Positions 24,272-35,052 are shown, counted from the stretch's first letter. The stretch is DNA of 64,000 bases from Kappaphycus alvarezii (GCA_002205965.3 NADL03000678.1:62001-126000), one strand, 5' to 3'. Program-made: numbers and translations. The notes: generated by a model from the letters alone, not told the origin.

Positions 24272-25495
24272 CTAGCTAGGTTTCACGTCGAAACGGGATT
24301 TTTTCCTGCGGCTTTGGGTGCGCGGTTCTCTTGGGCTGGGCGTTGGCGCACCTTCGGGAATTGCAATTTTTTGCGTAGATACGCAGTGTGTTGTTTTCTG
24401 TGCCCTGTTGTCATGTAGCTTTGTATCACTCAAACGTTGCGGTGAGCTCAACCGGGCTCTTTTCGAGGTGCCTCCTCGGTTCGCAGGCGAGGCTCGCTCA
24501 TGCACCATTTTCTGTCTTCGTGCTGCATTCCAAAGCTTGCTGACTGATTGGGAGAAGTCTACCTTGATACGGCGATCGTCAATGAGGGCAGCATCCATTT
24601 TAAAATACGCTTTCTCGCATTGGGTTTTGTTCTCAAATTCAATGAATCCGTAGCACAGCGACTCTCCAGATCTCTTGTCCTTTAGTATCTCTGCCGTGCA
24701 TTCGCCGAACCTGGAAAAGATGATCTCCAAGTCGTCAGCTTCGGTAACGGGGTTCAACTTGCAAATAAATAAAACGTTTTCGGGGGGCTGAAGATCGGCA
24801 TCGGCAATGTCGCCAATCATTTCAAGAACTTGGGCACGCGAGCGTGCTTCACGATCTTCTTCCATTCGACGTAATCGCTCCTGTCGAGCGTCGTCGTCCA
24901 CCTGATCATGTTCCTCATCGGATGCCAATCTCTCGCCGTCTCCCCCTTGTGCCGGCTCTGGAGATGGGACATTCCTGGGCATACCAGGGTAATCCTCGAA
25001 TGGATCATGTAGGATAATTGTATGGCGAATCCTAACAATGCGGTACGGCCTAAAGTTGTTGTCGACAAACTCGCGGGCAATTCTTTCAACGATGTCCATA
25101 CCCTCAACGACCGTGGCAAACGGAGTATGCACTCGGTCTAGATATTGCAAGTGATCGGAAAGAGTAATAAAGAATTGGGATGCATGAGTGCCATGTTGAG
25201 ACCTTGCCATAGATACGGTACCCTTTTTATCATGAGTGAGACGTGGTGCTAGCTCTGGCTTGAAGGACGGGGAGCCGGGAGGGATGCACAAGGATTGCGC
25301 GGCAACCCCGCCTGTTCCATTGTTTGCGGGATCGCCGGTTTGGATGATAAAGTCTTTGTGAATGAGAAAGAATTGGCAGTCATTGTAATATTTCAAGGAG
25401 CAGAGTTTCAGGAAATTTCGAGCGGATATCGGGGCGCGGGAGATGTACAGATCGATTACTACATCACCGAAGGAAGTCTCGAGGAGGACACTCAT
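24272..25495 (-). CDS. PPIL4: PPIL4-type cyclophilin with RNA-recognition motif
   Basis: Peptidyl-prolyl isomerase-like nuclear protein associated with splicing. One exon, 407 residues, starting at the first ATG, where MSVLLETSFGDVVIDLY matches the family N-terminus. The cyclophilin domain covers about residues 1-165 (NFLKLC, DFIIQTGDP, SQFFITL). An acidic Arg/Glu linker follows, then one RRM (about 245-325) with RNP2 LFICKL, RNP1 LCYGFIEF and the diagnostic IDDRRIKVDFSQSV. The tail is basic and Arg/Ser/Pro-rich, with no zinc knuckle. As in other PPIL4 proteins the classic isomerase Arg is absent, so catalysis may be weak. It is tail-to-tail with UXS (132 bases) and divergent from the next gene. 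Confidence 0.95.
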   Translation of the reverse strand: MSVLLETSFGDVVIDLYISRAPISARNFLKLCSLKYYNDCQFFLIHKDFIIQTGDPANNGTGGVAAQSLCIPPGSPSFKPELAPRLTHDKKGTVSMARSQHGTHASQFFITLSDHLQYLDRVHTPFATVVEGMDIVERIAREFVDNNFRPYRIVRIRHTIILHDPFEDYPGMPRNVPSPEPAQGGDGERLASDEEHDQVDDDARQERLRRMEEDREARSRAQVLEMIGDIADADLQPPENVLFICKLNPVTEADDLEIIFSRFGECTAEILKDKRSGESLCYGFIEFENKTQCEKAYFKMDAALIDDRRIKVDFSQSVSKLWNAARRQKMVHERASPANRGGTSKRARLSSPQRLSDTKLHDNRAQKTTHCVSTQKIAIPEGAPTPSPREPRTQSRRKKSRFDVKPS

Positions 25496-25970
25496 GAAAG
25501 GCGGAATCTGCAGAAAGCAGCACAGCAAAAGTCGATGCTGTAGGCGTAGAGGGCAATGAGATAGATGGATAGGGTAAGGTCGAGTCAGGTTTCCAATTCA
25601 AAAAAATGCGACATACAGTGAAAAATTTGATACAATGAATGGTAGATGACAAGTTACGATACCGTACAGTACACTGTACTGTACAGTATTATCCAGTACA
25701 GTGTACCGTACCGTCCAGTATCGCACGTTTACAGTTTCAGACAGGACAGGCAGATGGGGGCGGTCACTTGTCTGCTATTTTATATGGCGGTGCACACAAT
25801 GCCCCAAGCTCGCTTAAGCTCTCAAGGACACTCCATCTGTAATAGTCGGTACCATCCTTCTCCCACCTCTTCATCTCCACTAATCCTCCGGCGCTTTTCG
25901 CATCGCAAATCCAAATCTTCCAGCATCCTCTCCCGATCTCCTATCCCATGGTTCTTCTTTATTGCATCAA
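25496..25970. promoter_or_regulatory. Divergent intergenic promoter region with GTAC palindrome cluster
   Basis: The 475 bases between two head-to-head start codons. At 25,660-25,715 it holds ACCGTACAGTACACTGTACT, CAGTATTATCCAGTACAGTG and further GTAC half-sites. The same motif recurs between other genes in the window. No TATA box is evident. Regulatory role inferred from position. Confidence 0.4.
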
Positions 25971-28589
25971 ATGCAACCCTATGATCTTCCGACAACTCCA
26001 ATTCCCCCAACATGGACATCAAATGGTCTTTATTCTCTCACTACCCGACCAGACATAGCCGTACACCGCTCCGTCTACTCAATCACCCCGCGCTTGTTCC
26101 CTCTTCAAACCAACGCCCAGCAACTCCTCGACCCGGTATTAAGCCGCGACAAGGCCGCTTATCTCCCTCCCAAGTCGAATACCATTTCCCACCCAAAGCG
26201 GACCAAGCGCAACCTCGAAGAAACACACAACAAACGGCCCAAACATTCCCAACCCCGCAAATTGAACACAACTTTGCCGCAGAAAACTAAATGTGACCTG
26301 CCGTACCCCAGGCAAACAACACTACCACCATCGCAACTCAAATCCAATCCATCGTCTGATACCCTCAATCACCCTATGCGGTATCCACGTCTGGATACAC
26401 TACCTTCTCTTTCCGCAAAACCCCAACCCTCGCTGCTATCTGCTTCTCGTCCTCCCACCATCCCAAACCATCCCAACCAACCATTTCCGGTCTTGTCACC
26501 ATTACCCGAGCCGTTCCCGCTACCAGTTTTGACTCCACTTTCGCACCCGACCCCTTTTCCTGTTTTGAGTTCGATTCCCAACTTGCCACCGCCGCCCGCC
26601 TCCTCACCATTACCCGTCTTGACACCACTACCGCGCGCTACTGCACCACCCACAAAGTCTCAAGCCCCAAACCTATTGGACAAACTGCTTGCGACCCGCC
26701 CGTCTCCCTCTCCGTCATTACCAGATCCATTGCGCAACCTCTCCCGCCCTGTCGACCATATTCCGTCTCGCAGAAAATATACATCCCGCACGTTTGCTGA
26801 TGCCCCCTCCCGACCCGCCCGATTGGCTCGGATTGCCCCGCGGGAGTTGCCACACGATGCAGATGAGAGCGGGCAATATGAAATTAGTGATGATGTTTCG
26901 GTCGCTAGTCGGTCTCGTGGGTTTGCAATGCGCACGGGTAATCCCTTGACCGTCGTGAGAATGGGAGAGGAGCATTTTGTGGTTTGCGCCATTTCTGGGA
27001 GGCTCAACTCGGCTCGGGTTTACAACTACGGCGTTACAGAGGATAGTTATCAAACTCGGCAGCGTGTGTTTAGGAGGGGAAGGCATTCTTCATTTAATTC
27101 CTCTACATGGCGAAATGGATTAATCAGTGATATAGTTGCGAGTGACTGGGATGTGGGGAGCTCGGAGCCGTGCCGGGCCGTATTTGTGACCAAAGCAAGA
27201 CTCAACTTTGCCCATCTTTGTACGGATGATTCTCTTCCCTCTGTGGATTGGGACGAGACCATTTTTTTTCCAAATGCATTGTCTGTGGCCCTAAACCCTC
27301 TTTATCCGACAGAGTGTGCTGCGATATCTGCCGACGGTGTTTTTGTCGGAACGTCGGCAGAGATATCGATGAAAAGAAAGCACCGTGAGCTGCTTTGTAT
27401 CCAGCCAAAAGATGAGGACGCATTATTCAACCGAATTTCCTACGGCCAGCATCCGCGATCACTACTGCTTGCGAGCCGTACCAACCTGGTTAGCTTCGAC
27501 ATGAGGGCGCGTGCGGGGAATAGCGCTATGCATGTTGTCTTTGACACAAGGCGCCACTTAAATTTGCCGTGGTATGACCGTGGCATCTGCGCATTTCATC
27601 TCTTGAATGACCGAGGATATGTTGGGTTTCTCGCGACGCGGAGCTGCCTGAACTATGTTGACTTGCGGATGCCCTCGCAGCCTTTGTTGGACTGGTCATT
27701 AAGTCTGCCTAAGCCTATTGATCAGTCGTGCGTATCGAGTGTACGCACAGGAGACACGTGCTCTGAAGTGATAGCACTGTGGTCTCGACGTCAATGCTTC
27801 CTTGAGGTGTATCATGCGTTGCATCAGCAGCGGTTACCTACTGAGAAGTTTGAGTTGAGCAGTGGTCAGGGGTATAATATGCACCGAAAGGGTCATGTAA
27901 GATACGAACCGCCGCCAGTGGGAAACAGGCCTATTCTGTGGTCAGATCTGCCATTATCTCACTTGCAGCAATTGAAAGGTCATTCTAAGCTATCAGGTAT
28001 GGCGCTACTACCGTTGAACGAGGGGAGGCGGTTGAGCCTATTGCAGTGGTCGGCCACGGACGGGCTGATTGGGCAGCTATTGGACATACGAGCTGGGGAC
28101 GATACGAAGGAGGAGTTCGAGGCACCTCCGCGTGATGGATACAATGCAGAGAGTGCACAGCGGATGAACGAGTTCCAAAGGCGTCTTGTACATTGCGGAG
28201 AATATGAGGGGGTTGATATGATTGAAAACCCGTTGAAAAAGGGTTTACCGGGAAGTGAAATCATGGGATTTGTAAAGCATCAGCATTCAAGTGATATTGC
28301 GTTCGCGCGGCAATTTGTGGTTCGAGACGATGACGATGACATTAACAAGAGTGAAACGGGAAGGTTTCCTCGGGCATACCTCCGGAATATTAATAAGGTT
28401 GAGGAAATGCGGCAGGCGAGCGGGGATGCAGGACTGACGGACGAAAGGGTAGTTGACGGTACAAATTTGAAATGGAAACGGGTGGATGGAGGAAAAGAGT
28501 GCGGGAATAGGGCTAATGTGAATAGAGCGGGGATTGGGTGCATTCAAAAGCGGTGTCGAGTACGAGCACAAGCGCAGCGCTTGGTTTGA
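25971..28589 (+). CDS. Large beta-propeller-like protein, candidate TAF1C/Rrn6-type Pol I factor
   Basis: 872 residues from the first in-frame ATG. Residues 1-270 are Pro/Ser/Thr-rich with basic patches. From about 310 to 720 there are repeated beta-rich blocks (EEHFVVCAISG, HPRSLLLASRTNLVSFDMR at about 494-512, RGYVGFLATRSCLNYVDLRM). The HPR-LL-AS-T-V-FD-R motif resembles TAF1C/Rrn6, the SL1/core-factor subunit for RNA polymerase I. It could also be another WD40-like protein. Coding character seems to continue beyond 28,500 in other frames up to 29,139, so the last residues here (from about 28,510) are doubtful and the true C-terminus is probably the separate feature below. Confidence 0.55.
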   Translation: MQPYDLPTTPIPPTWTSNGLYSLTTRPDIAVHRSVYSITPRLFPLQTNAQQLLDPVLSRDKAAYLPPKSNTISHPKRTKRNLEETHNKRPKHSQPRKLNTTLPQKTKCDLPYPRQTTLPPSQLKSNPSSDTLNHPMRYPRLDTLPSLSAKPQPSLLSASRPPTIPNHPNQPFPVLSPLPEPFPLPVLTPLSHPTPFPVLSSIPNLPPPPASSPLPVLTPLPRATAPPTKSQAPNLLDKLLATRPSPSPSLPDPLRNLSRPVDHIPSRRKYTSRTFADAPSRPARLARIAPRELPHDADESGQYEISDDVSVASRSRGFAMRTGNPLTVVRMGEEHFVVCAISGRLNSARVYNYGVTEDSYQTRQRVFRRGRHSSFNSSTWRNGLISDIVASDWDVGSSEPCRAVFVTKARLNFAHLCTDDSLPSVDWDETIFFPNALSVALNPLYPTECAAISADGVFVGTSAEISMKRKHRELLCIQPKDEDALFNRISYGQHPRSLLLASRTNLVSFDMRARAGNSAMHVVFDTRRHLNLPWYDRGICAFHLLNDRGYVGFLATRSCLNYVDLRMPSQPLLDWSLSLPKPIDQSCVSSVRTGDTCSEVIALWSRRQCFLEVYHALHQQRLPTEKFELSSGQGYNMHRKGHVRYEPPPVGNRPILWSDLPLSHLQQLKGHSKLSGMALLPLNEGRRLSLLQWSATDGLIGQLLDIRAGDDTKEEFEAPPRDGYNAESAQRMNEFQRRLVHCGEYEGVDMIENPLKKGLPGSEIMGFVKHQHSSDIAFARQFVVRDDDDDINKSETGRFPRAYLRNINKVEEMRQASGDAGLTDERVVDGTNLKWKRVDGGKECGNRANVNRAGIGCIQKRCRVRAQAQRLV

Positions 28590-28599
28590 CAGAGAGAAC

Positions 28600-29139
28600 T
28601 ATGAGAGTATCAGATATGATGAGTGGGGCACAGAGCTCGGATGGAACACAGGCATTTGCAGATAGTGGTCAAGGAAATAGGAGTAGAATGCCTTTCCTCG
28701 GGAGCCCTGATGGCAGTGAGAATTCGTCACAATCGGACAGCGAGGAAAGGAAGGTGAGTCAGAGATGGATGGGTTGATGGATGAGATTGGATACGGTCGA
28801 ACATTGGACCAGATTGCGGAGTTTGTGCGAAAGGGAATGCGGCACAATTGTACACCGTTTGGAGTGGATGGTTTACGGGAAACAATAGAGTCGTCCGGGA
28901 GTATCAAGTGGCGGGATGTAAAATGGGGTGAGGGTTGTTTGGAGGATGATACGGAGGATAGGGACGTGATAAGCACAACGAAAGGAGTACCAGACTGGGT
29001 ACATACGAGGGTTTATTACACATCAAAGGTTCCGTCTCCGGAGCGTGTGTGCGAGGAATTGCGAGTGGAAAAGGATTCGGAATTGGGGCAATTGGTGGAG
29101 GAGTTGAAAGATGTTATCTTGAATGAAGTCGACGATTAG
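28600..29139 (+). CDS. Probable C-terminal continuation of the preceding gene, frame-broken
   Basis: A Ser/Gly/Asp-rich stretch (about 28,600-28,752) reads in one frame. A 124-codon frame from the ATG at 28,765 follows (EIGYGRTLDQIAEFVRKGM, WVHTRVYYTSKVPS, ending ELKDVILNEVDD). Each step relative to the upstream gene is minus one base, the same direction as the homopolymer losses seen elsewhere. I infer one gene ending at 29,139. A separate small gene starting at 28,765 is possible, as is an intron (GTGAGT occurs at 28,754). Confidence 0.4.
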
Positions 29140-29656
29140 AATCATGGAGGGGGCGCACATTGAGGGCACATGCTGATTGTCCTGGACATGTTATGCAGTG
29201 GCTGCCCCTTGTCAAAAAGTGAAGGTAATAAATTAGCTCGGCGCCATGGATGTGAAATTTGGGACATTGAAATGCCCTTTGGGCAAGCGTCACAGGCCTG
29301 GTCAAGGTGCTGTAAATACGGTATGAACAAGAGCAGTCGTCGGGCGCGAGTTATTCAGCAATGTTGTAAGATTCATTGCACCCGAGGGGTATGTGGCTAA
29401 CGGGTTGTCGCCGTTCGAATATTCGCTTGGTAACTCCCTCGCTGCCAGTCACATGACAGAATGCATCAAGATGTACAAAAGTGTGGGACGACAAAACGAA
29501 TGACGAATTTATTCATTTTGGCAACCAATTTGCATAATCAATCCAAACTAAACACCCCTCCCCTCGAACTACAGTATTGCTCTGTATCGCACATTCCCAA
29601 GCCTCATTGATAAACTCCTTCTCCTATCCCCTTTCCTCTCTCCCCCTTCCCCCCGG
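29140..29656. other. Intergenic region before the EEP phosphodiesterase gene
   Basis: About 515 bases. Open frames on both strands here (29,114-29,400) are rich in Cys and show no family resemblance. A pyrimidine-rich leader precedes the ATG at 29,657. Confidence 0.5.
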
Positions 29657-30863
29657 ATGCCTCTACCAACACCCGGCCACGAGCAACCGCTCTCAACATC
29701 CAGCCCCACCATCCGCCTCCTCCCCTTTTCAAATCCTCTACCCACCAATGCCACCCAACCTATGCTCAAGATCCGGCACATCATCCTCCCCATTTTCCTC
29801 GCCCTCATTTTCATCTTCAACCTTGGCCGCCGAATTCCCCCCTATCTCCGTCACCCCACCCCGGTCTCGAACAACCCACCCCCTCGCCACCGTCCCCGCC
29901 CACGCGCCCGCTCAGTCCGCTTCTTTTCCCTGAACACCTTCATCCGCCCCATCCTCATCGGCATCCATGATTTCAAGGATCAGCGGCTCACCCGCCTCCT
30001 CGACGCCCTCCAACCCTTTGACATCCTCTGTCTCCAAGAGCTCTTCTGGGCCACCGGGCCCCGCAAATCTCGCTTCCTCAACACTCTCGCCTCAAAACAC
30101 GCGTTCCACTACCAGGCCTCCGCACCACTCCCCGCCCTCCCAGGCCTCTTCCGATACCCGCCGAAGATCGTCGATGCAGGCCTCGTCATCGCATCAAAGT
30201 TTCCCATTGTCAAGACTGACTATCATACCTTTTCCGCGCCATTTACCGATCCATTGACTGTATTGTTGCAAAGGGCGTCTTGTACGCACGCGTCCTGTTG
30301 TTTCCAGACGCGCCGCAGCGATACGTCCACGTGTTTACCGTGCATTTGCAAGCGAACAATGGCCTGCAGGATGTGCCATTTGATCGCATCCGCCATTCCC
30401 AGCTCGTAGAGGTGGCGCAGTTTGTAAACCGGATGACACGGGATGATCCGAACGGTGTTATCGTTTTGGCAGGCGATTTTAATGTTGATGCAAGGGCCGG
30501 GTATCATGATCCGAGATCCTCCAACGAATACTTGAAAGCTGTGCAAGTGTTGCAGGCTATGAGGTCTGGTGTGTCAGTCAGCGATTTGCTGTATCAAGCA
30601 AACAACTATTCACATCCTGTTACCACAGCTGGGGGTTGAAAGGCACCCATCAAAAAAATGAACGGCTTGATTATATATTTCTGGCATCCGCAGAGGAAGG
30701 AAATGTTGAGTTGGAGGCAGCAGTGAAAAATGGGTCTGTACAGGTTAGTGAGTTGAGTGTTAACAGCAGAGCAGAATCCCCATTTGATAATTTGAGCGAT
30801 CACTATGGAATTAGAGCAGAGATTTTCTTCTCTGAGCCGGCGCCTATCGATGGGGATATGTGA
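29657..30863 (+). CDS. Neutral sphingomyelinase-like EEP-family phosphodiesterase, membrane-anchored; two frame breaks
   Basis: Endonuclease/exonuclease/phosphatase fold, most like neutral sphingomyelinases, which cleave sphingomyelin or related sphingolipids. The ATG start is followed by one membrane segment (residues 41-57, HIILPIFLALIFIFNLG). Catalytic motifs come in order: SLNTF (Asn), CLQELF (Glu), DAGLVIASKFPIV, KGVLYARV, TVHLQA (His), LAGDFNVDA (Asp/Asn), LDYIF and LSDHYG (Asp/His). The frame changes near 30,230 and at 30,631-30,635. Both are resolved by one more base in a T4 and a G5 run. All catalytic blocks are present, so I infer a functional gene. The substrate is uncertain: ISC1-like or another EEP phosphodiesterase is possible. 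Confidence 0.82.
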
Positions 30864-31249
30864 CCGGCAACGCGCAGTACTGTAGAACTGTACGTACGCT
30901 ATACATACAGTACAGTACCGTATGTCGATGCGGTCTCTCTAGCCTAGAGTTCCAATGATTTCCGAGGGTGGGGCCACTCACAGTATGGCATTTTACACTG
31001 CGTACTGTACTGTACAGTACAGTACGGTACATGTTAAAACCGAGGACTCTTTTCCAGTTTTAGGATACAACTGTTTGCAAAAACAGATTTCTGAGAGAAA
31101 CCTTTTATTTCATATATTCTAGCGGGGGATTGGATCAGGCAAGAGGCTCGTCTGGAGGTCCAGTGGTGGGGTTTGTCCGCTGTTTTCTCTCATAAAGCAT
31201 GACCACGGTGTACTGGAGAACAAATGCCGAGACACGTGTCTTAAGGTTT
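30864..31249. repeat. Intergenic region with GTAC palindrome clusters
   Basis: Just past the phosphodiesterase stop, 30,876-30,921 and 31,001-31,032 contain CAGTACTGTAGAACTGTACG, TACAGTACAGTACCGTATG and ACTGTACTGTACAGTACAGT. Several are perfect palindromes. No gene seen. Confidence 0.6.
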
Positions 31250-33990
31250 CGGAATTCAGATAGAGGATGCTTTCTACTGATGCCATAAAGTTAACTTCCT
31301 CGACTGTCGGCAGAGATGCTTCTAACGTTATGAAGTGTCTGGAGTCCAGTTGACCCTATTCGCCCGTAAATGCCAATGGTGATAGGTAGAAGGTCGATAC
31401 CCTCGTCACGACAAGGTAGCGCATAGTATTCCGTTTTCCGCATTTCGACTCGTGTCAGTGCTGAGAGACCTCCATAGCCCTGGTTGCGATATGGCGCGGA
31501 GTGACGACTGACAATGGTCACATCAAGACCCTGTAGGGTGGGCGCGAATAGAGGGTCGTCGATGACGAGATCCAGTACACGTTGCTCGGCTGGGCTCTTG
31601 TGGAGGTCGGCGGCAAAGACTCGCTCCCGAATAACTGTGGGGTAAATGGCCGGGCTAGTGAGTTCGCGGAATAGAATATCCCGAAGACGGTTATGACAGC
31701 GCACCGCACCGACACCCCCTTTGCAGGTTGATGCATGATGGTCCATGGTATCGAGGAGAGGGGAACAGTGTAGTTGCCTTCTAGACGGGTAAGGCACCGC
31801 TGGAGGCCGCAGAATACTGGGTTGCCATCGTGCGCCATATCTCCCCTGAGGTGTATAGGTCGGTGGACGGCAGCGGAAATGTTGAGAAGGGGACGGAAGC
31901 CGTGACCGTGATGGTCCCAATATAATGAGATCAGGAAAAGGTAAGGAGTCTATTCTATTCAATAAACTGCGAAGATGCCTTGAAAAACTGATTGCGAGGA
32001 TACGCAAGGGGAGAAAATGCAAGCACGTGTATCACCTGAGTCGGAAGAGCACAATGGCAATCTTACGGATGCCAAACAGGGAAACTCCAGTCTATGTCAA
32101 GGAGAAACGAGAGGTCACGAAGCTACGTGTGCGAGTGCGTGAGGAGGCCGTCGAGGCCAGTCGAGTAAAAATGTGCGAGGAAGAAGCAGTGGGGACCGAT
32201 GCGTGAAGCAGGGAGAGGCGGGAAAGGTGGAAATGACTGTTGATCTCTTCCTGGAAGGAGAGAGCGGCGTTGTTGTCGAGGTGGTTGAGGCATGTGAAGA
32301 GTGCCCTAGTCGTAGTTCTGCAGAGAGGTCCACACTCATGGCCAGGGTGTCGTAGGATGGGGCCAGAGGCCTGGCGACACGCGTGAAGTTTGTGGGCAGG
32401 AGTCGCTGAATGAGGGGCATGTTCGTCAGATTTGAGACCGTGTAGGCGATGACGTTGATGGAAGTGCATGGGGTAAACCCAAGGCCACCGTGGCGGAAAG
32501 CCAGCGTGGCTTGCAACCACGCAATGTCGGACATCTTCCGGTGACCTTGCTCGAAAACCCTTCGCAACCCCTTGTCAAAAGCTTTGGCAAGTGGTAAGGT
32601 AATTTGCGGCGGGGTTGAGCGGAACAAGTACACAACTAGACATGAGGAGGCACAGAATCTGAGAACATGGTATGAGATCTGGGGCTCGTTCATGGCTGAG
32701 AGGGATGTTCAGAGTGACTCCGCCTTCCGCAAGGCTTTGTGGGCCAGGGAAGTGCATGCATTCGGGGTGCAAATCGTGCTAAGAAGAACAGTGATAGCAT
32801 CAGAGGCGAGGACGTCGCATGGCAGGTCATGTAGGAGCGAGTGTGGTGAGGGAGAGGGAAATCAGGCCGACTTTTTCTGAGGGTTAAGTTTAATATGGAA
32901 GCTGACGTTCGGGCCGGTCAGGCGCAGGTACTGGAGAACGGCGTGGGCTTGTGAGATGGGAGCAATGAGGCTCCCATTGTCCGCGTACCATGTGTGAAGA
33001 GGAATGGCCGGGAAATTTGATGCCAGGCCTTGCAAAAGGTAGTGAAGGGCAATATCGAAGAGCAACATGCAGAAGGGGTCGCCCTGTTGCGCGCCAGTTC
33101 GACTTTATATGAAATGACGGCCAAAGAAGAGGCGAGAAGGAGCCCAGTACAGGAAGTGGACCCAACGTGCAGCCGCAGGGATGCGGCGAGTACCCTGAGA
33201 GAGAATTTCGGAACACCCAAAGGGGTTAAAGGAGTTTCGGGCATCAACATGAATGAGCACGTGGTGGTGGGATTGCTCTGCAGTTCGTGTATGCGTGCCC
33301 GAGTGGCATGGACGATGGCTTCCGTAGCACACGGCACGCCTACGCAGAGTTGATGGGGCTGCAGGTAGTTGGCCAAGTCTTGATCATCCCGAATTCGTTT
33401 CACTATCGAGCGCCCTACAAGTTGACGGAAGGCAAGGCCCATGGCGATCGGGTGGGGGCTGCGACACGCTTTATTTTTCGGCAGGCCCAAGAGGGTAGCA
33501 CTAGCGAGGTACTCGTCAGTATCAGAGGGGCAGTTGACGTCGACCAGGCTGTTAATGAAGGCTGTGCTCCTCTTGAGGGCCGAATTCGAGGGCTTAGAGC
33601 AGCATGTACTACGGCCCTGAGCATCGAGGGGCGAAGTCCATGCGGACCAGGACTGCAGTGGTAAGGGAGTCATCGCAGCTGGCGGCGGACTTCAGCCTCG
33701 GTGAATTCGTACGGTGGGTACAAGGTACCTCTGTCAGTCCGGTTGACAAAGTAGGAAGGAGTGGGATGGAGGGAGCGGAGCCTATTTGCCTTTGCCAAGG
33801 AAGGCAGGACTGTTGGGGCCGCGGCAGTGAGGGTTTGGCGTTTTGTGGGGAGCCGTTTAGAAACGCCCGTTTGCAGCGGTCTTGCGGGGAGCGGGTAGGA
33901 ACCTTTACGGTGGAGATCTGCCGAGGGCGTCATGGGCTTCGTCAGAGAGACGACAGCACTGCCCCTCGTGTGCTAGGCGGGACCCTGTGC
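31250..33990 (-). mobile_element. LINE-type (non-LTR) retrotransposon, decayed, copy A
   Basis: Reading right to left the frames give the order of a LINE polymerase. RT finger blocks come first (HPIAMGLAFRQLVGR, YLQPHQLCVGVPCATEAIVH, 33,330-33,450), then the palm (LIHVDARNSFN, about 33,250), GAQQGDPF (about 33,080) and the catalytic box as YADNGS instead of YADD (about 32,975). The thumb-like FRHGGLGF (about 32,490) follows, then a C-terminal His/Cys domain (DHHASTCKGG, RCHNRLRDILFREL, about 31,680-31,740). Frames shift several times and the catalytic second Asp is lost, so it is dead. A homologous copy lies head-to-head at 34.1-34.97 kb. Confidence 0.65.
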
Positions 33991-34044
33991 TTAAGGGAGG
34001 CAATTAGGCTGGGTGATGATGCATGCGAGGAAAAGGAAAGGACG

Positions 34045-34173
34045 TTTGGGTAGCGGGAGATTGAGAGTCGGGAAGGAGGAGATCGAGATAACGAATTGTA
34101 CGTTCTCGACTTCCTCCGATAAAGTACATTCTCGACCTCCTCTTTCCCGAGTCTCGATCTCCGACTACCCAAA
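34045..34173. repeat. Large imperfect inverted repeat at the junction of two LINE copies
   Basis: TTTGGGTAGCGGGAGATTGA on the left is matched by the reverse complement of the right arm ending CTACCCAAA. Further GAGGAGATCGAGA / TCTCGACCTCCTC pairing lies inward. The arms are the homologous 5' parts of the two opposed LINE copies rather than a hairpin gene. Confidence 0.65.
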
Positions 34174-34974
34174 ATTACTTTTTCTCACAACCATCATCGC
34201 CCCGACCTGTGAGGCCATTAAGTGGCTCCACCACAGCTTCCACCCCCTTCTCAATATTCCCGCTGCCTTCCACCGACCTATACTCCTCCGGAGAGATGTG
34301 GCGCACGATGGTCGCCGTTCGCATAGGCAACCCAATATTGTCCGGCCTGCAGCGCTGTCAAACCTGCCTAGAGAGCAACTATACTGTTCCGCCTCTCCTC
34401 GACACCACGGGCCACCACGCGCCTCCAAAGGTGGTGAGGGTGCGGTGCGCCGCCACAACCGTCTTCGGGATATTCTATACCGCGAACTTACAGGCGCAGC
34501 CATTTTCCTCACCGTTTTTCGGAAGCAGGTCTTTGCCGCTGACCTCTACAAGATCCCAGCCGAGCAGCCCGCATTGGACCTCTTCATCGACGACCCTTTA
34601 TTTGCGCTCACCGCACAGGGACTACATGTGACCATTTCAGCCCTCGCTCCGCGCCATGTAGCAAGCATGCAGGTGGAGGTCCATCAGCACTGACCCGGAC
34701 CGAACGGCGGAAAAGGGAACACCGTGGGGTGCCGATTCCGTGTCGCGCCAAAGGTGTTGACCTTTTACCTATCGCCAGTCAATATCTATGAGCACATTGG
34801 TGCTATCTCATGTCAGGTCCTTCACGACCTAATCAACTTTGCAGCTGATCATCCAGGGAGGCACTCTCTCCGAATTCCGGAACCTCATGACACGTGTAAC
34901 GGCGTTTTCTGCTGCAATTTCTCGCGGATATGCTGAACCGCCAAAAACCGCGCACGTACTTGCCACCTGACCTC
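34174..34974 (+). mobile_element. LINE fragment, copy B (3' part)
   Basis: The plus strand carries the same C-terminal domain as copy A (GEGAVRRHNRLRDILYREL, about 34,430-34,490; ALDLFIDDPLFAL, about 34,572-34,610). Its tail also matches the copy A tail (GAATTCCGGAACC, CATGACACGTGTAA near 34,872-34,900). The 5' portion of the polymerase is missing. It is cut at 34,975 by a Copia LTR. Confidence 0.6.
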
Positions 34975-35050
34975 TACAATAAATATGGAAATTAGAGAAG
35001 GATAGATCGTAGGACAAAAGTTCCTTCTGGTCGTTGCCTTTTGGAGTGTC
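34975..35050 (-). repeat. Copia 3' LTR, outer piece (split by gypsy insertion)
   Basis: The reverse complement matches the end of the Copia LTR at 59,168-59,442 (CGACCAGAAG, TTTTGTCCTACGATCTAT, TTCTCTAATTTCCATAT). The rest of this LTR lies at 43,041-43,258, on the other side of the inserted gypsy element. Confidence 0.75.
35046..35050. repeat. Target-site duplication of gypsy element 1 (left)
   Basis: GTGTC directly before TGTTGTGG. The same five bases follow LTR2 at 43,036-43,040. Confidence 0.9.
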
Positions 35051-35052
35051 TG

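Noticed and set aside
26369-27086. Several long minus-strand frames opposite the TAF1C-like gene
   Set aside because: Shadows of the Pro-rich sense coding sequence, reading as Gly/Val/Glu-rich low complexity without motifs.
28754-28764. Intron of about 11 bases at GTGAGTCAGAG
   Set aside because: Too short for a spliceosomal intron; a one-base error explains the frame change better.
34045-34173. Single twin-primed LINE with 5' inversion
   Set aside because: Both opposed copies contain the same C-terminal coding part, so one RNA cannot account for both arms.
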